A stretch of DNA of 64,000 bases, taken from the NCBI RefSeq assembly GCF_004377485.1, contig NZ_SNTY01000010.1, positions 18,471 through 82,470 of the forward strand, read 5' to 3'. The stretch comes from Alkanindiges illinoisensis. Lineage in GTDB: Bacteria; Pseudomonadota; Gammaproteobacteria; Pseudomonadales; Moraxellaceae. The notes beneath the pieces were generated by a model that was given only the letters and a program-made list of their open reading frames with translations, made no database searches and had not been told where the DNA came from. A program made the translations under genes and the position numbers. Below are positions 1 through 8,980 of this stretch, in pieces. The stretch's first letter is position 1. Every line of letters starts with the position of its first letter.

Positions 1-1
1 T

Positions 2-277
2 GAAAATGAAACATCGTATCTGGAAATGCTGGAGGACAATAACCTGATCAAACGTACTGAAGAAGGTCATTACATGCTGTGCCGCGACCTGAATTCTATT
101 GATTTCTGGTCATTTTATCGCACACTGAACTATCCCTTACCCAAGCGTGAGGATCTGGGCCGTGTGCATCGTGATGATCGCTGGCTCAAGGTGATTGGCC
201 CGCTATTTGTGCAATCTGATGACTATCTGGCAGCCAAACTGTCGATTCCCATGGCACGGATTTTTGATGCTGAATAA
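2..277 (+). CDS. C-terminal part of a YihY/BrkB-like inner-membrane protein (partial)
   Basis: The reading frame is open from the left edge of the window, so only the last 91 or so residues are present and the start lies outside. The visible part is soluble and helical, with a stretch around 'GHYMLCRDLNSIDFW' that resembles the winged-helix-like cytoplasmic tail found in gammaproteobacterial YihY (formerly called RNase BN) membrane proteins. No membrane segment is visible because those lie upstream. It is followed after a few bases by the convergent Nudix gene. The family assignment is from recollection of the tail motif only, so it is moderate; the function of YihY proteins is itself unclear. 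Confidence 0.5.
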   Translation, partial: ENETSYLEMLEDNNLIKRTEEGHYMLCRDLNSIDFWSFYRTLNYPLPKREDLGRVHRDDRWLKVIGPLFVQSDDYLAAKLSIPMARIFDAE

Positions 278-285
278 TCATTGTT

Positions 286-768
286 TTAGCAATGCCTGAT
301 TGAACTTAAAATTCTGTCCAGTTCATCACTGGAAATTGCTGTCAGGCGCTGCTGTAAAAATTGCAGTGCCTGTTGAAACATTGAATGCCAATCTTTTAAA
401 ACTGTTTTAGACTCATTTGCAAGCCAGTCTGTTTGTTGACTTCTATTGATAACCAGCGGATGCCAGAAAAACTCAAACCAGTATCCGCCATCATCCTGCG
501 TAAAAAACTGCCACTGATCTGGCAAAACCTTACTTGCATGACACCCATAAAAATGCCAAAGCTGGCCAGTTGCTGCATTTTTTTGATTACATAAGTGGCA
601 GATTACACTTGCCTGAATTCCTGCTTCTTCCCGTAATTCACGTAAGGCGGCCTGCGTTGGCAACTTTCCTAGCTCTATGGTTCCTTTTACCAGTTGCAGT
701 CCGGCAAGAGGATGCCCAAAAGCCAGTATTTCAAGGTACTTTATTTTGGCATTAAGATGCTGGCGCAA
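286..768 (-). CDS. Nudix hydrolase
   Basis: A protein of about 160 residues with a Nudix box near residues 29-51, ending in the characteristic REL-REE-AGI, which holds the metal-binding glutamates. Nudix enzymes hydrolyse nucleoside diphosphates linked to another group, often in nucleotide-pool cleaning or signalling. The first glutamate of the box (the E of G-x5-E) is a lysine here, although the REXXEE core is intact. The start is a TTG at 768; a CTG or another codon slightly upstream is possible because the frame stays open only to about 784. It is convergent with the preceding membrane-protein gene and divergent from fumA. The substrate cannot be inferred. Confidence 0.8.
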   Translation of the reverse strand: MRQHLNAKIKYLEILAFGHPLAGLQLVKGTIELGKLPTQAALRELREEAGIQASVICHLCNQKNAATGQLWHFYGCHASKVLPDQWQFFTQDDGGYWFEFFWHPLVINRSQQTDWLANESKTVLKDWHSMFQQALQFLQQRLTAISSDELDRILSSIRHC

Positions 769-930
769 ACCACCGGACAGGCTTTATTGATCACTATAAG
801 GCAGCTTATTTTTCAGGACAGGACTAAAGTATCTCACATTGCGGTATGTTTTTTGTATAATCGCCGCACTGCACGCAAACGCCAGCCCAATGTTGCGATT
901 GGCCAGTAAAACCCTCTGCGAGACCCTAAT

Positions 931-2469
931 ATGACCTCTTTTGCAACACAGACTGTCATCAAACAGGATGACCTGATTACCTCAATTAAAGACGCGCTTC
1001 AGTTTATTTCCTATTACCATCCGCTGGATTTCATTCAGGCCATGAATCGTGCTTATGAAGCTGAGGCCAACCCTGCGGCCAAGGATGCCATTGCCCAGAT
1101 TTTGATTAACTCCCGCATGTGTGCCGAAGGCCATCGTCCGATTTGTCAGGATACCGGCATTGTTAACGTGTTTATGGAAGTGGGTCTGGATGTGCGGTTT
1201 GACCTCAGCATGAGCCTGGATGATGCGATCAATGAAGGCGTGCGTCAGGGCTATCTGGAAAATACCAACGTGCTGCGTGCTTCCATTTTGCGTGACCCTG
1301 CATTTGGCCGTCAGAACACCAAGGACAATACCCCTGCCGTGATCCATTACAAACTGGTTCCGGGCAATCAGGTACATGTGACTGTTGCAGCCAAAGGTGG
1401 CGGTTCTGAGAACAAATCCAAACTGGTGATGCTCAATCCGTCTGATTCGATTGTGGACTGGGTACTAAAAACCGTACCTACCATGGGTGCAGGCTGGTGT
1501 CCACCGGGCATGTTGGGTATTGGGATTGGCGGTACGGCTGAAAAAGCAGTGCTGCTGGCCAAGGAAGCCCTCATGGAAGACATCGACATGCATGATCTGT
1601 TGATTCGTGGCCCGCAAAACAAGCTGGAAGAACTGCGTATTGAGCTGTATGAAAAAGTGAATGCGTTAGGTATTGGCGCGCAAGGTCTGGGTGGCCTGTC
1701 CACCGTACTGGATATCAAGATCAAGGATTATCCATGCCATGCTGCCGGTAAACCCGTTGCCATGATTCCAAACTGTGCTGCGACCCGCCATGCGCATTTC
1801 CATCTGGATGGCTCAGGCGTTGCACACATGCCTACCCCGAAACTGGAAGACTGGCCGCAAGTGACCTGGTCGACCTCCAAATCCAAACGCGTGAATCTGG
1901 ATACCCTGACCCGGGAAGAAATGAATGCCTGGCAACCGGGGGACACCCTGCTGCTGTCTGGCACCATGTACACAGGCCGTGATGCGGCACACAAGCGCAT
2001 GGTAGACATGATTAACAATGGTGAAGAGTTGCCGGTTGACCTGCAAGGCAAGTTTATTTATTACGTTGGCCCGGTTGATCCGGTGCGTGATGAAGTGGTT
2101 GGCCCGGCTGGCCCCACCACAGCTACCCGCATGGACAAATTTACCGACAAGGTACTGGAACATACTGGCCTGTTTGGCATGATTGGTAAGGCCGAGCGTG
2201 GCCCTGCTGCCGTCGAAGCCATCAAAAAGCATGGTGCATCCTATTTGATGGCTGTGGGCGGTGCTGCTTATCTGGTCTCCAAAGCCGTGCGTGAAGCCGA
2301 AGTGGTTGCCTTTGCAGACTTAGGCATGGAAGCCATTTACAAGTTCGTGGTGGAAGATATGCCGGTGTCTGTGGCTGTAGATGTCAATGGCACCTCAGTA
2401 CATGCCACTGCGCCAAAAATCTGGCAAGCCAAGATTGGTAAAATTCCTGTCACGGATGCCGCGGGTTAA
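931..2469 (+). CDS. fumA: Fumarate hydratase class I (iron-sulfur)
   Basis: This 512-residue enzyme converts fumarate and malate in the TCA cycle, in the cytoplasm. It matches class I fumarases over its whole length. Three cysteines sit where the family binds its [4Fe-4S] cluster: C72 in RPICQDTG, about C190 in GWCPPGM and about C282 in MIPNCAATRH; their spacing agrees with E. coli FumA. The C-terminal part carries the beta domain with GPAGPTTATRMD. It is a single-gene unit followed by a long hairpin. Class I enzymes are oxygen-sensitive, and the class II FumC that often complements them is not in this window. Confidence 0.95.
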   Translation: MTSFATQTVIKQDDLITSIKDALQFISYYHPLDFIQAMNRAYEAEANPAAKDAIAQILINSRMCAEGHRPICQDTGIVNVFMEVGLDVRFDLSMSLDDAINEGVRQGYLENTNVLRASILRDPAFGRQNTKDNTPAVIHYKLVPGNQVHVTVAAKGGGSENKSKLVMLNPSDSIVDWVLKTVPTMGAGWCPPGMLGIGIGGTAEKAVLLAKEALMEDIDMHDLLIRGPQNKLEELRIELYEKVNALGIGAQGLGGLSTVLDIKIKDYPCHAAGKPVAMIPNCAATRHAHFHLDGSGVAHMPTPKLEDWPQVTWSTSKSKRVNLDTLTREEMNAWQPGDTLLLSGTMYTGRDAAHKRMVDMINNGEELPVDLQGKFIYYVGPVDPVRDEVVGPAGPTTATRMDKFTDKVLEHTGLFGMIGKAERGPAAVEAIKKHGASYLMAVGGAAYLVSKAVREAEVVAFADLGMEAIYKFVVEDMPVSVAVDVNGTSVHATAPKIWQAKIGKIPVTDAAG

Positions 2470-2476
2470 TTGATGA

Positions 2477-2517
2477 GATAAGTGCAACGCCATTTAATTG
2501 ATGGCGCTGCACTTATC
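2477..2517. terminator. Long hairpin after fumA
   Basis: Two 17-base arms (2477-2493 and 2501-2517) pair at 16 of 17 positions around a 7-base loop. There is no good T-run on either side, so it may stabilise the 3' end or pause transcription rather than act as a classical intrinsic terminator. It lies between the convergent fumA and the following minus-strand gene. Confidence 0.5.
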
Positions 2518-2524
2518 AGTGGGC

Positions 2525-3046
2525 TTAATCTGTCTGATGTAGCCATTTCTTTGCTGCGAAATCGTAGCTATAGGTAGCAAAAGGCATTCGAGTATCCGCA
2601 TAAATAAAATGAGGCTCATTTGGCTCATACAAAGAATATCCAGACATTCCCAACTTTTTTCTAAGATACTCTCGTGATAAACCAATATCTTCAATTGATT
2701 TAGGATAAAGTCCATTTTTTTGCTCGTACTTTTGAATTTTAAAAATAATTATATCCGCTTCCTGACTTACAACATAAGCACGCCAGGTATGTACACCTAA
2801 AGCTATACTCAATGTAATCGCCCAAACCATACTATTGATTAAGAATGGTAGTCGTTTTTCTGGAATTTTATACGCTGTATATAACCAATAAGGTAAACCA
2901 ATAATAATAACCATCATCACAAAAATAAAAAAGGTAGCCATCCTTGGAGCTGCTATCACCCCACTAGTGATAATAGCAACTATCAAATTTTTTAATATTT
3001 CTACGGCTAATGTATTTTTTTGCATTGCTTGCATCAAACTCCACAA
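2525..3046 (-). CDS. Hypothetical membrane protein
   Basis: A 173-residue protein not recognised as a named family. Hydrophobic segments lie at about residues 20-55 (two likely helices) and 68-85. They are followed by a soluble tail of about 85 residues containing 'KYEQKNGLYPKSIEDI', a phrase like that seen in the C-terminal region of some pseudopilin-like small proteins. The gene has lower GC than fumA. It is convergent with fumA and separated from the upstream lipoprotein gene by a terminator, so it is probably transcribed alone. An alternative start at residue 5 or 8 is possible. No function is proposed. Confidence 0.6.
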   Translation of the reverse strand: MWSLMQAMQKNTLAVEILKNLIVAIITSGVIAAPRMATFFIFVMMVIIIGLPYWLYTAYKIPEKRLPFLINSMVWAITLSIALGVHTWRAYVVSQEADIIIFKIQKYEQKNGLYPKSIEDIGLSREYLRKKLGMSGYSLYEPNEPHFIYADTRMPFATYSYDFAAKKWLHQTD

Positions 3047-3078
3047 TTAGGTCAGCTTTCAGTGAACGGTTAAGCAAT

Positions 3079-3113
3079 AAAAAAGCCGTATGACATTACC
3101 CATACGGCTTTTT
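3079..3113 (-). terminator. Intrinsic terminator downstream of the DUF2846-like lipoprotein gene
   Basis: A perfect 12-13 bp stem (3080-3092 with 3101-3113) reads AAAAGCCGTATG and its complement around an 8-base loop. T-runs on both sides mean it could work in either direction. It closes the lipoprotein gene at 3128-3955. Confidence 0.85.
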
Positions 3114-3127
3114 GAATACCTTTTCAC

Positions 3128-3955
3128 TTACCAGGTTAGCGGATTCCACAGTTTGAATGGCTTGTCCAGATGAAGCTGCTTTTTCTCTTCAAGTTGCTTT
3201 TTATTGACCTTGTCTGGCGCTTTACCATTAAAGGCTGCCAGTTCCGGCTGATCAATATTGTCACGTTTCACAAAGCTATAGCCCGGTGTTCTTAAGGTGG
3301 TGCCACTGATTTCACGCAAGGCCTGCTCAGTTGGCATCTGCATCAGTGGCCCGGCTTTTAGCAGCCCATCCGCTTTATTGGGTGTACCACGGAATTTTTG
3401 CTCTTCATAGCGTAAAAAGTAGCTTTTGCCTGCTTCTACAGAAAAATCAACTGCCGTCCCTTTCTGGAAATGAATCACCCCTACCGGGCGGCTGATATTC
3501 AGGCGATAGGTTCCTGCAGGCAACTCAATCCAGTAGTAGTGGTTATCCAGCAGGCTTGGAATGCGCTTGTCATTTAAAAAGAAGTTGGGCGCAACAATTT
3601 CCTGATGATTCCAGGTACTGTGGGTGCGGTATAAATACACAATGGCAGAATTGGTGGTAGTGGGCATCACCTGCTTGAATGGCTCGCCTTCATTCTGGTT
3701 TACCCAGCCACCCACTGAAAACGGATCAAGCCGAAACCGGTTCTTGTGCGGATCAGTATGGGCATAATCAATGGTTTTTAAGGTCGAAGGATTGGCAATT
3801 GCCTCTTCGTTTGGCTGCTGCTTGTACTTAATTAACCCAAACAAATCAAACTTATGTGCCTGGGTTGCCTCAGGTTTAGGTGTTGTGGCACATCCTGTGA
3901 ATGCAGCTGCCAACAGTGTAATGACTGGTAAATAATGCATTGGTAAATAACGCAT
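3128..3955 (-). CDS. DUF2846-like lipoprotein
   Basis: A 275-residue protein with a lipoprotein signal: a hydrophobic stretch at about residues 8-20 ending in the lipobox F-T-G-C (C22), so it is probably attached to the inner face of the outer membrane. The central part, from about residue 100 ('SAIVYLYRTH') through 'YYWIELPAGTYRLNI' to 'KSYFLRYEEQ', has the pattern of DUF2846, a beta-rich domain of unknown role. The C-terminal 60 residues are polar and unassigned. It forms its own unit with a terminator downstream. A second methionine at residue 6 could be the real start. Function is unknown; the envelope location is inferred. Confidence 0.75.
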   Translation of the reverse strand: MRYLPMHYLPVITLLAAAFTGCATTPKPEATQAHKFDLFGLIKYKQQPNEEAIANPSTLKTIDYAHTDPHKNRFRLDPFSVGGWVNQNEGEPFKQVMPTTTNSAIVYLYRTHSTWNHQEIVAPNFFLNDKRIPSLLDNHYYWIELPAGTYRLNISRPVGVIHFQKGTAVDFSVEAGKSYFLRYEEQKFRGTPNKADGLLKAGPLMQMPTEQALREISGTTLRTPGYSFVKRDNIDQPELAAFNGKAPDKVNKKQLEEKKQLHLDKPFKLWNPLTW

Positions 3956-4140
3956 GGCTTCCCTCAGGCGTTTTATCTTGTTGTTTACTCACTGCTTCAA
4001 TGCAGCTAGATCGCTCTTAACACTAGCATCCTAACACTAGCCTTGGCAAAATAACATAAAACATTCTCTAAAATGAATCCTTGCAGTGGTTTATGCGACG
4101 AATAAAACTTTTGGCTTTTATTTCAGTTTTGAAAACCTAT

Positions 4141-4170
4141 AAAAAAACCGGCATAAATTGCCGGTTTTTT
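4141..4170 (-). terminator. Intrinsic terminator after the OmpA-family lipoprotein gene
   Basis: A perfect 12-bp stem (AAAAAACCGGCA with its complement) with a 5-base loop and T-tracts, placed 18 bases past the stop of the gene at 4188-4832. Confidence 0.9.
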
Positions 4171-4187
4171 CGTCTGAAAATTAACGC

Positions 4188-4832
4188 TTATTGACGTGCA
4201 TAAATGCTCAGCTCAACACGACGGTTTTGTTGCTTGCCTTCAGCAGTGGCATTGGAAGCAACTGGCTGGGCAGAACCATAACCCTGTGCATTGATACGGT
4301 TGCTGGTAACACCTTTGTTGATCAGGTAGCTGGCCACCGCATTAGCACGGTTTTGTGACAATGGCAGGTTAATGGCATCACTACCTGTGCTGTCAGTATG
4401 ACCGCTAACCACAATTGCGGTTTTGGTGTCTTCAGTCAGCGTAGCAGCAACTTTATCCAGTGTAGAGTAGAAACTTGGGCTAATGCTGGCAGAATTGGTG
4501 GCAAAAGTAATGTTGCCTGGCATCACCAGTGCAATGGAACCATCAGGATTACGGGATACATCAACCCCGGTACCTGCCATTTGCTGACGCAATTTTTTCT
4601 CTTTTTGATCGAGGAAATAACCACCAGCTGCACCTACAACTCCACCAATTGCAGCGGCACGACCAGCCTTGTCAGAATCGCCATTAGATTTAGCAACACC
4701 AGCACCCAGCAGGGCACCCAAACCGGCACCAATTGCAGTTTTATTATAATCACGCTGACCAGTTGTTGGATCAGTAGTACAACCCGCCAATGACAAGCTA
4801 CCCACCAACGCTGTAATCACAAGTGCACGCAT
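4188..4832 (-). CDS. OmpA-family lipoprotein (YiaD-like)
   Basis: The start at 4832 was chosen because AAGGAG sits eight bases upstream and the product then begins with a clean lipoprotein signal (MRALVITALVGSLSLAGC; lipobox L-A-G-C). An upstream ATG at 4874 would give a poor N-terminus. Residues about 30-75 form a glycine-rich (GAGLGALLGAG, GGVVGAAGGYF) hydrophobic segment typical of YiaD/PAL-like proteins. The C-terminal OmpA domain (from about residue 100) contains 'VSGHTDSTGSDAINLPLS' and 'NRRVEL', which bind peptidoglycan. It probably ties the outer membrane to the wall. The length (214 residues) is typical. It is transcribed alone. Confidence 0.9.
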   Translation of the reverse strand: MRALVITALVGSLSLAGCTTDPTTGQRDYNKTAIGAGLGALLGAGVAKSNGDSDKAGRAAAIGGVVGAAGGYFLDQKEKKLRQQMAGTGVDVSRNPDGSIALVMPGNITFATNSASISPSFYSTLDKVAATLTEDTKTAIVVSGHTDSTGSDAINLPLSQNRANAVASYLINKGVTSNRINAQGYGSAQPVASNATAEGKQQNRRVELSIYARQ

Positions 4833-5136
4833 GGATTTTCTCCTTAGTAATTTATTGAACTTGCTGGAAAACATTCTGAGCAGGAATGTTTTCCAGCACT
4901 ATACTCTTTTTGTTAACAAATAATTTTTTTGTTACATTTGGGTTGAGCATTTGCTTTATTTCTAATCAATTAGGCCATTTTTGTCTGGTTTTCTCCTATT
5001 TCTTTAAGGCAGGTTGGCTTGAGACGGATTAATTCAGGCCGTGGCTGCTTTTTGGAACAAAATGCAATTTGCACTCTCCCCTATTCTTTTTTACCATCAG
5101 GACGGTAAATTACGTTGCAAGTGAGAAAGTCGCTTT
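4833..5136. other. Divergent intergenic region
   Basis: About 300 bases between the divergent lipoprotein and acyltransferase genes, with a T/A-rich stretch near 4905-4940. It must contain the promoters for both genes, but no convincing -35/-10 pair or operator was identified. No small ORF with a ribosome-binding site was seen. Confidence 0.4.
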
Positions 5137-6108
5137 ATGGCTGTATTAGACAAATTTATGAAAAACAAGAAAGTGGCTGAAAAGCTGCGTGGCCTGACCA
5201 TTGCAACTGCCATTACATCAAGCACTTTTTTGCATGGGCCGCCAGTCCTGACACTGGGCTTGCTCAAAACCATCATTCCCTCGCGCAAAATTGATGAAAT
5301 GGCAATTGGTTTAACCAATAGCTGGCTGGGTGTGAATAACTGGCTGATTGATCATGTGTTGCCGGATATTGACTGGCAAATTACCCTGCCTACCGAATTA
5401 AGTCTGGATGGGCGTTATCTGCTGATGTGCAACCATCAAAGCTGGGTAGATACCACCATCATGCAGTATGTTGGCCTGACACGCATGCCGCTAACCCGCT
5501 TTTTTACCAAGTGGGAACTGATCTTTATTCCATTTTTAGGATTGGCCTTCAAAATTCTGGGCTTTCCCATGATGAAACGCCATAGCAAGCAGGCGATTGC
5601 CAAGAATCCAGCCTTGAAGTTGCAGGATCTGGAAGAAGCCAAACGCGCTTGCTCTAATTTGCAGCGCCAGCCTTATACGTTGCTCAATTATCTGGAAGGC
5701 ACCCGTTTTACTGCAAGCAAACATCAGGAACAAAATTCGCCTTACCAGCATTTGCTCAAACCCAAGACTGGTGGCATTGCACTGGCGCTACAAATTCTGG
5801 GCAAGGAAATTGATGCGCTCATGGACATGACCATTGTGTATCCGGACGGCATCCCAACCTACGGCGATTTCTGGACAGGACGTGTGCGACGGATTGGTGT
5901 GGATATTCGTCAGGTTGAATTGCCGGACTGGGTACTGGCTGGTGACTATGAAGAAGACATGGCTTACCGTGCGCGCTTTCAGGACTGGGTCACCCAGCTG
6001 TGGCAGGACAAGGATCAGCGCATTGAACAAATGCTTCAACGCTTTGCAGGAACCGAACAAAGCCTGAGTCCTGATTTACCGGGTCTTTCCCATCAATCCT
6101 CAACGTGA
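5137..6108 (+). CDS. PlsC-type acyltransferase (YihG-like)
   Basis: A 323-residue membrane-associated acyltransferase. The HX4D catalytic motif is visible as N-H-Q-S-W-V-D near residue 108 and the substrate-binding E-G-T-R motif as Y-L-E-G-T-R-F near residue 188, the signature of the glycerolipid acyltransferase family. Length and overall sequence fit the YihG group, which acylates lysophospholipids, rather than the essential PlsC (about 240-260 residues). A hydrophobic segment at about residues 20-50 probably anchors it. The next gene begins 9 bases after its stop, so the two are likely co-transcribed. The acyl acceptor is not determined by the sequence. Confidence 0.85.
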   Translation: MAVLDKFMKNKKVAEKLRGLTIATAITSSTFLHGPPVLTLGLLKTIIPSRKIDEMAIGLTNSWLGVNNWLIDHVLPDIDWQITLPTELSLDGRYLLMCNHQSWVDTTIMQYVGLTRMPLTRFFTKWELIFIPFLGLAFKILGFPMMKRHSKQAIAKNPALKLQDLEEAKRACSNLQRQPYTLLNYLEGTRFTASKHQEQNSPYQHLLKPKTGGIALALQILGKEIDALMDMTIVYPDGIPTYGDFWTGRVRRIGVDIRQVELPDWVLAGDYEEDMAYRARFQDWVTQLWQDKDQRIEQMLQRFAGTEQSLSPDLPGLSHQSST

Positions 6109-6116
6109 TGGGTTAA

Positions 6117-7223
6117 ATGAATCCAACTGCCCAGCCTAATGACCCTACTCTGAATTCACCCGACGAGCTGCCGGGCCACAAGCCACCTACCCGTGCCTGG
6201 CGTGCCTTTTTAATTTACGACATTCTGATGATGGTACTGATTGTCGTAAATCTGCTGACCATTGCCATTGATCATCTGATGTTTACCAATATCGGACTTT
6301 CGGCCGCCCAGTTTATTGGTCAGACAGGCTGGGTTTATGAATACCGGGAGCAGTTACATCCTGTGGTTCAAACCGTGGATGAATGGGTTACCATTTATCT
6401 GGTGATTGAACTACTGGTACGCTGGCTGGTAGCCATTGTTTTCAGGCATCATCACCGCTGGTTTTTCTTTCCATTTATTCACTGGTATGAATTTCTGGCC
6501 TGTATTCCGACCTTCCGTGCCTTGCGGCTGTTACGGGCGATTGTGATTGGCTATCGCCTATATCAGCTTGGCTACAAGGTCTTGCCAGATAGCTGGTTAA
6601 AGGCGGGACGTTTTTATTATCAGGTGGTCATGGAAGAATTGTCAGACCGTATTGTGCTGACCATTCTAGACGGCGTTGAACGTGAATTAAAAACCGGTGC
6701 AACCCATCATCACCTGCTGCATCAACTGGTCAATAGTCACCGGGTACAAATCGAGCAGGCCATGGGTGAAGTGCTGCAAAACAACCTTGCCACAGCCTTA
6801 CAAGCCCAGCAGCAGCAGATTGCACAAGGGGTTGGCCAGATTGTAAGCAAGGCCATCAGTGATACACCGGAACTGCACCGCCTGCTGCGCCTGATTCCTG
6901 TTGTTGGTTCATTGATGGAACAGCAACTGCAAAGTATTGGTCAGCGTCTGGGTGAAAATATTACCGCCGGGCTGATTGAACCTTTCGCCCAGCCTGCAAC
7001 CACCAAACAGCCAGTTAATGCAGCAATTAATACCAGTGCCAGTTATCTGGGCCAGCTCCGGATTGATACGCCTGCCCTTGAAAAACTGGTGGAATCGCTG
7101 GTGTTTGAAAGCCTTGATGTGATTCGTCAGCAGGTTAAAATTCAGCACTGGAAGCTGGATCAGGCAGTACAGGAAGACCTAGAGCGGGCAACCCGAAAGC
7201 CTATATCTGTGCCGGACGCTTAA
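6117..7223 (+). CDS. Membrane protein with a voltage-sensor-like N-terminal half
   Basis: A 368-residue protein. Residues about 28-170 hold four hydrophobic segments; the fourth, 'RALRLLRAIVIGYRLYQL', has positive charges every third or fourth position, as in the S4 helix of ion-channel voltage sensors. No pore loop follows. Instead the rest (about 180-350) is a long amphipathic helical region rich in Q, with 'SHRVQIEQAMGEVLQ' and a hydrophobic patch near 260, which may be membrane-associated. It follows the acyltransferase by 9 bases. Related Acinetobacter proteins carry uninformative names. The voltage-sensor likeness is visible in the sequence; any function is unproven. Confidence 0.65.
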   Translation: MNPTAQPNDPTLNSPDELPGHKPPTRAWRAFLIYDILMMVLIVVNLLTIAIDHLMFTNIGLSAAQFIGQTGWVYEYREQLHPVVQTVDEWVTIYLVIELLVRWLVAIVFRHHHRWFFFPFIHWYEFLACIPTFRALRLLRAIVIGYRLYQLGYKVLPDSWLKAGRFYYQVVMEELSDRIVLTILDGVERELKTGATHHHLLHQLVNSHRVQIEQAMGEVLQNNLATALQAQQQQIAQGVGQIVSKAISDTPELHRLLRLIPVVGSLMEQQLQSIGQRLGENITAGLIEPFAQPATTKQPVNAAINTSASYLGQLRIDTPALEKLVESLVFESLDVIRQQVKIQHWKLDQAVQEDLERATRKPISVPDA

Positions 7224-7371
7224 TTTTTTGTGTTTTACAATAAATGATGGTGAAAACTGGCTTAACATGGCTGGTTTAAACAGTTAATTTGGACTACGAT
7301 TCAAATCAATTTGATGGTAGTTGATGGGCTAAATACCTGTGCTCAGGCAATACAGCCCTTAAGGACAAAAT

Positions 7372-8088
7372 ATGAGCGATATTCGCATTAATGGCCGGAT
7401 GGTCAATTTTTCGCGTTTAGTTTTTCAAACCAATGATCATGACAAAATAAGAAAGGAACTGGAAAAACATCTGGGTACCCGGGGAGAACATAACGGAACC
7501 CTAGTCATTCTGGACAGTACCGTTGAGAACAACCTGATTGCCCTAATCCAGCTACTGGTGGATTTTGGCCTGCAACCCATGGCAGTTATTGATGGTCAGC
7601 TTGGTGATCAGGCACGCATTATCCAGTTTCCAGTGCTCAACCGTGACCAGCCCATGCAGCGCATCAAGCCAACCGAAGACACAGCGGTTAGCGTACCCAG
7701 CATTGAGCCGGTAGTAGCCCCGGTTGCAGCAGTAGCCAGTCCACGCCCGGCAGCACGCAATATTATCCATAAGGAAGTATTGCGTACCGGCCAAAGCCTG
7801 AATGAAGATGATGGCGACATTATTTTAATTGCAGACATGAACAGCGGTTCTGAAGTGATTGCCTCAGGCAGCATTCATGTTTATGGGACAGCACGCGGCC
7901 GTGTTATTGCCGGTGCCAGCGGCCAGCAGCAATCCCGGATTTTTTGCCAGCGTCTGGAAGCAGAACTGGTATCCATTGCAGGAACCTATTGTGTAGCGGA
8001 TGATATACCCGCTGACAGGATTGGCAAATCAGTGCATATTTGCCTGAATTCCGATCAGGAACTTGAATTCCATCTGCTACCCCATTAA
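7372..8088 (+). CDS. minC: Septum site-determining protein MinC
   Basis: MinC inhibits FtsZ ring assembly away from mid-cell as part of the Min system. The 238-residue protein has the N-terminal FtsZ-interacting domain (about 1-115), a Pro/Val/Ala linker ('[17 protein letters not shown]'), and the C-terminal beta-helix domain (about 135-230) with '[30 protein letters not shown]', split here by the family's conserved glycines; this domain binds MinD and dimerises. It is the first gene of minCDE, with 78 bases to minD. The start has AAGGACAAAAT upstream. Confidence 0.95.
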   Translation: MSDIRINGRMVNFSRLVFQTNDHDKIRKELEKHLGTRGEHNGTLVILDSTVENNLIALIQLLVDFGLQPMAVIDGQLGDQARIIQFPVLNRDQPMQRIKPTEDTAVSVPSIEPVVAPVAAVASPRPAARNIIHKEVLRTGQSLNEDDGDIILIADMNSGSEVIASGSIHVYGTARGRVIAGASGQQQSRIFCQRLEAELVSIAGTYCVADDIPADRIGKSVHICLNSDQELEFHLLPH

Positions 8089-8166
8089 GGTATGCATAAA
8101 TTATATACAGATCAATAGATATAACAGATATCTAGCCCGCTGTAATTTCACACAGGAGTTTATTCG

Positions 8167-8979
8167 GTGGCCAAAATTGTTGTCGTAACATCAGGCAAAG
8201 GTGGCGTTGGTAAGACCACGACAAGTGCATCTTTTGCAACAGGACTGGCTCAGCGTGGCCACAAGACTGTCGTCATTGATTTTGATGTGGGCTTGCGTAA
8301 CCTTGATTTGATCATGGGTTGTGAACGCCGTGTGGTTTATGATCTGGTGAATGTCATCAACAATGAAGCACGTCTGCAACAGGCCCTGATCAAGGACCGT
8401 GACATTGATAACCTGTATATCCTGCCTGCCTCACAAACCCGTGATAAGGATGCCTTGAGTGACGAAGGCGTTGGCCGTGTCATTGACGAGCTGGCACAGG
8501 AATTTGATTACATTATCTGTGACTCACCTGCTGGTATTGAGCGTGGTGCCATTCTGGCCATGTATCACGCTGATGAAGCTTTAATTGTTACCAACCCTGA
8601 AATTTCCTCTGTGCGTGACTCTGACCGCATCATTGGCATGCTGGACAGTAAAACCAAAAAAGTTGAGCGCAATGAAGGACGCATCCGCAAGCATCTGGTG
8701 ATTACCCGTTTTGATCCCAACCGTGCCCAGCGTGAGGAAATGCTGAGCATTGAAGATATTGCTGATGATATTTTAAAGATTCCAACCCTGGGTGTCATTC
8801 CAGAATGCCCATCAGTACTGAATGCGTCTAACCAGGGCGTTCCCGTTATTCGTGAAAACGACTCCAAGGCCAGTGAAGCCTATGATGATCTGGTGGCACG
8901 TTTTCTGGGTGAAGAGCGTCCCTACCGTCACATTCAACCACAAAAACAGGGTTGGTTAGCTCGACTATTTGGAGGATAA
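8167..8979 (+). CDS. minD: Septum site-determining ATPase MinD
   Basis: MinD is a membrane-cycling ATPase that recruits MinC and is displaced by MinE. The 270-residue protein begins with a GTG codon at 8167, preceded by AGGAG. The deviant Walker A motif SGKGGVGKTT lies at residues 9-18, and the C-terminal 'GWLARLFGG' is the amphipathic membrane-targeting helix. Switch residues in 'VIDFDVGLRNLDL' and 'DYIICDSPAGIERG' are intact. The minE ribosome-binding site lies inside its last codons, so minD and minE are translationally coupled. Confidence 0.96.
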   Translation: MAKIVVVTSGKGGVGKTTTSASFATGLAQRGHKTVVIDFDVGLRNLDLIMGCERRVVYDLVNVINNEARLQQALIKDRDIDNLYILPASQTRDKDALSDEGVGRVIDELAQEFDYIICDSPAGIERGAILAMYHADEALIVTNPEISSVRDSDRIIGMLDSKTKKVERNEGRIRKHLVITRFDPNRAQREEMLSIEDIADDILKIPTLGVIPECPSVLNASNQGVPVIRENDSKASEAYDDLVARFLGEERPYRHIQPQKQGWLARLFGG

Positions 8980-8980
8980 C

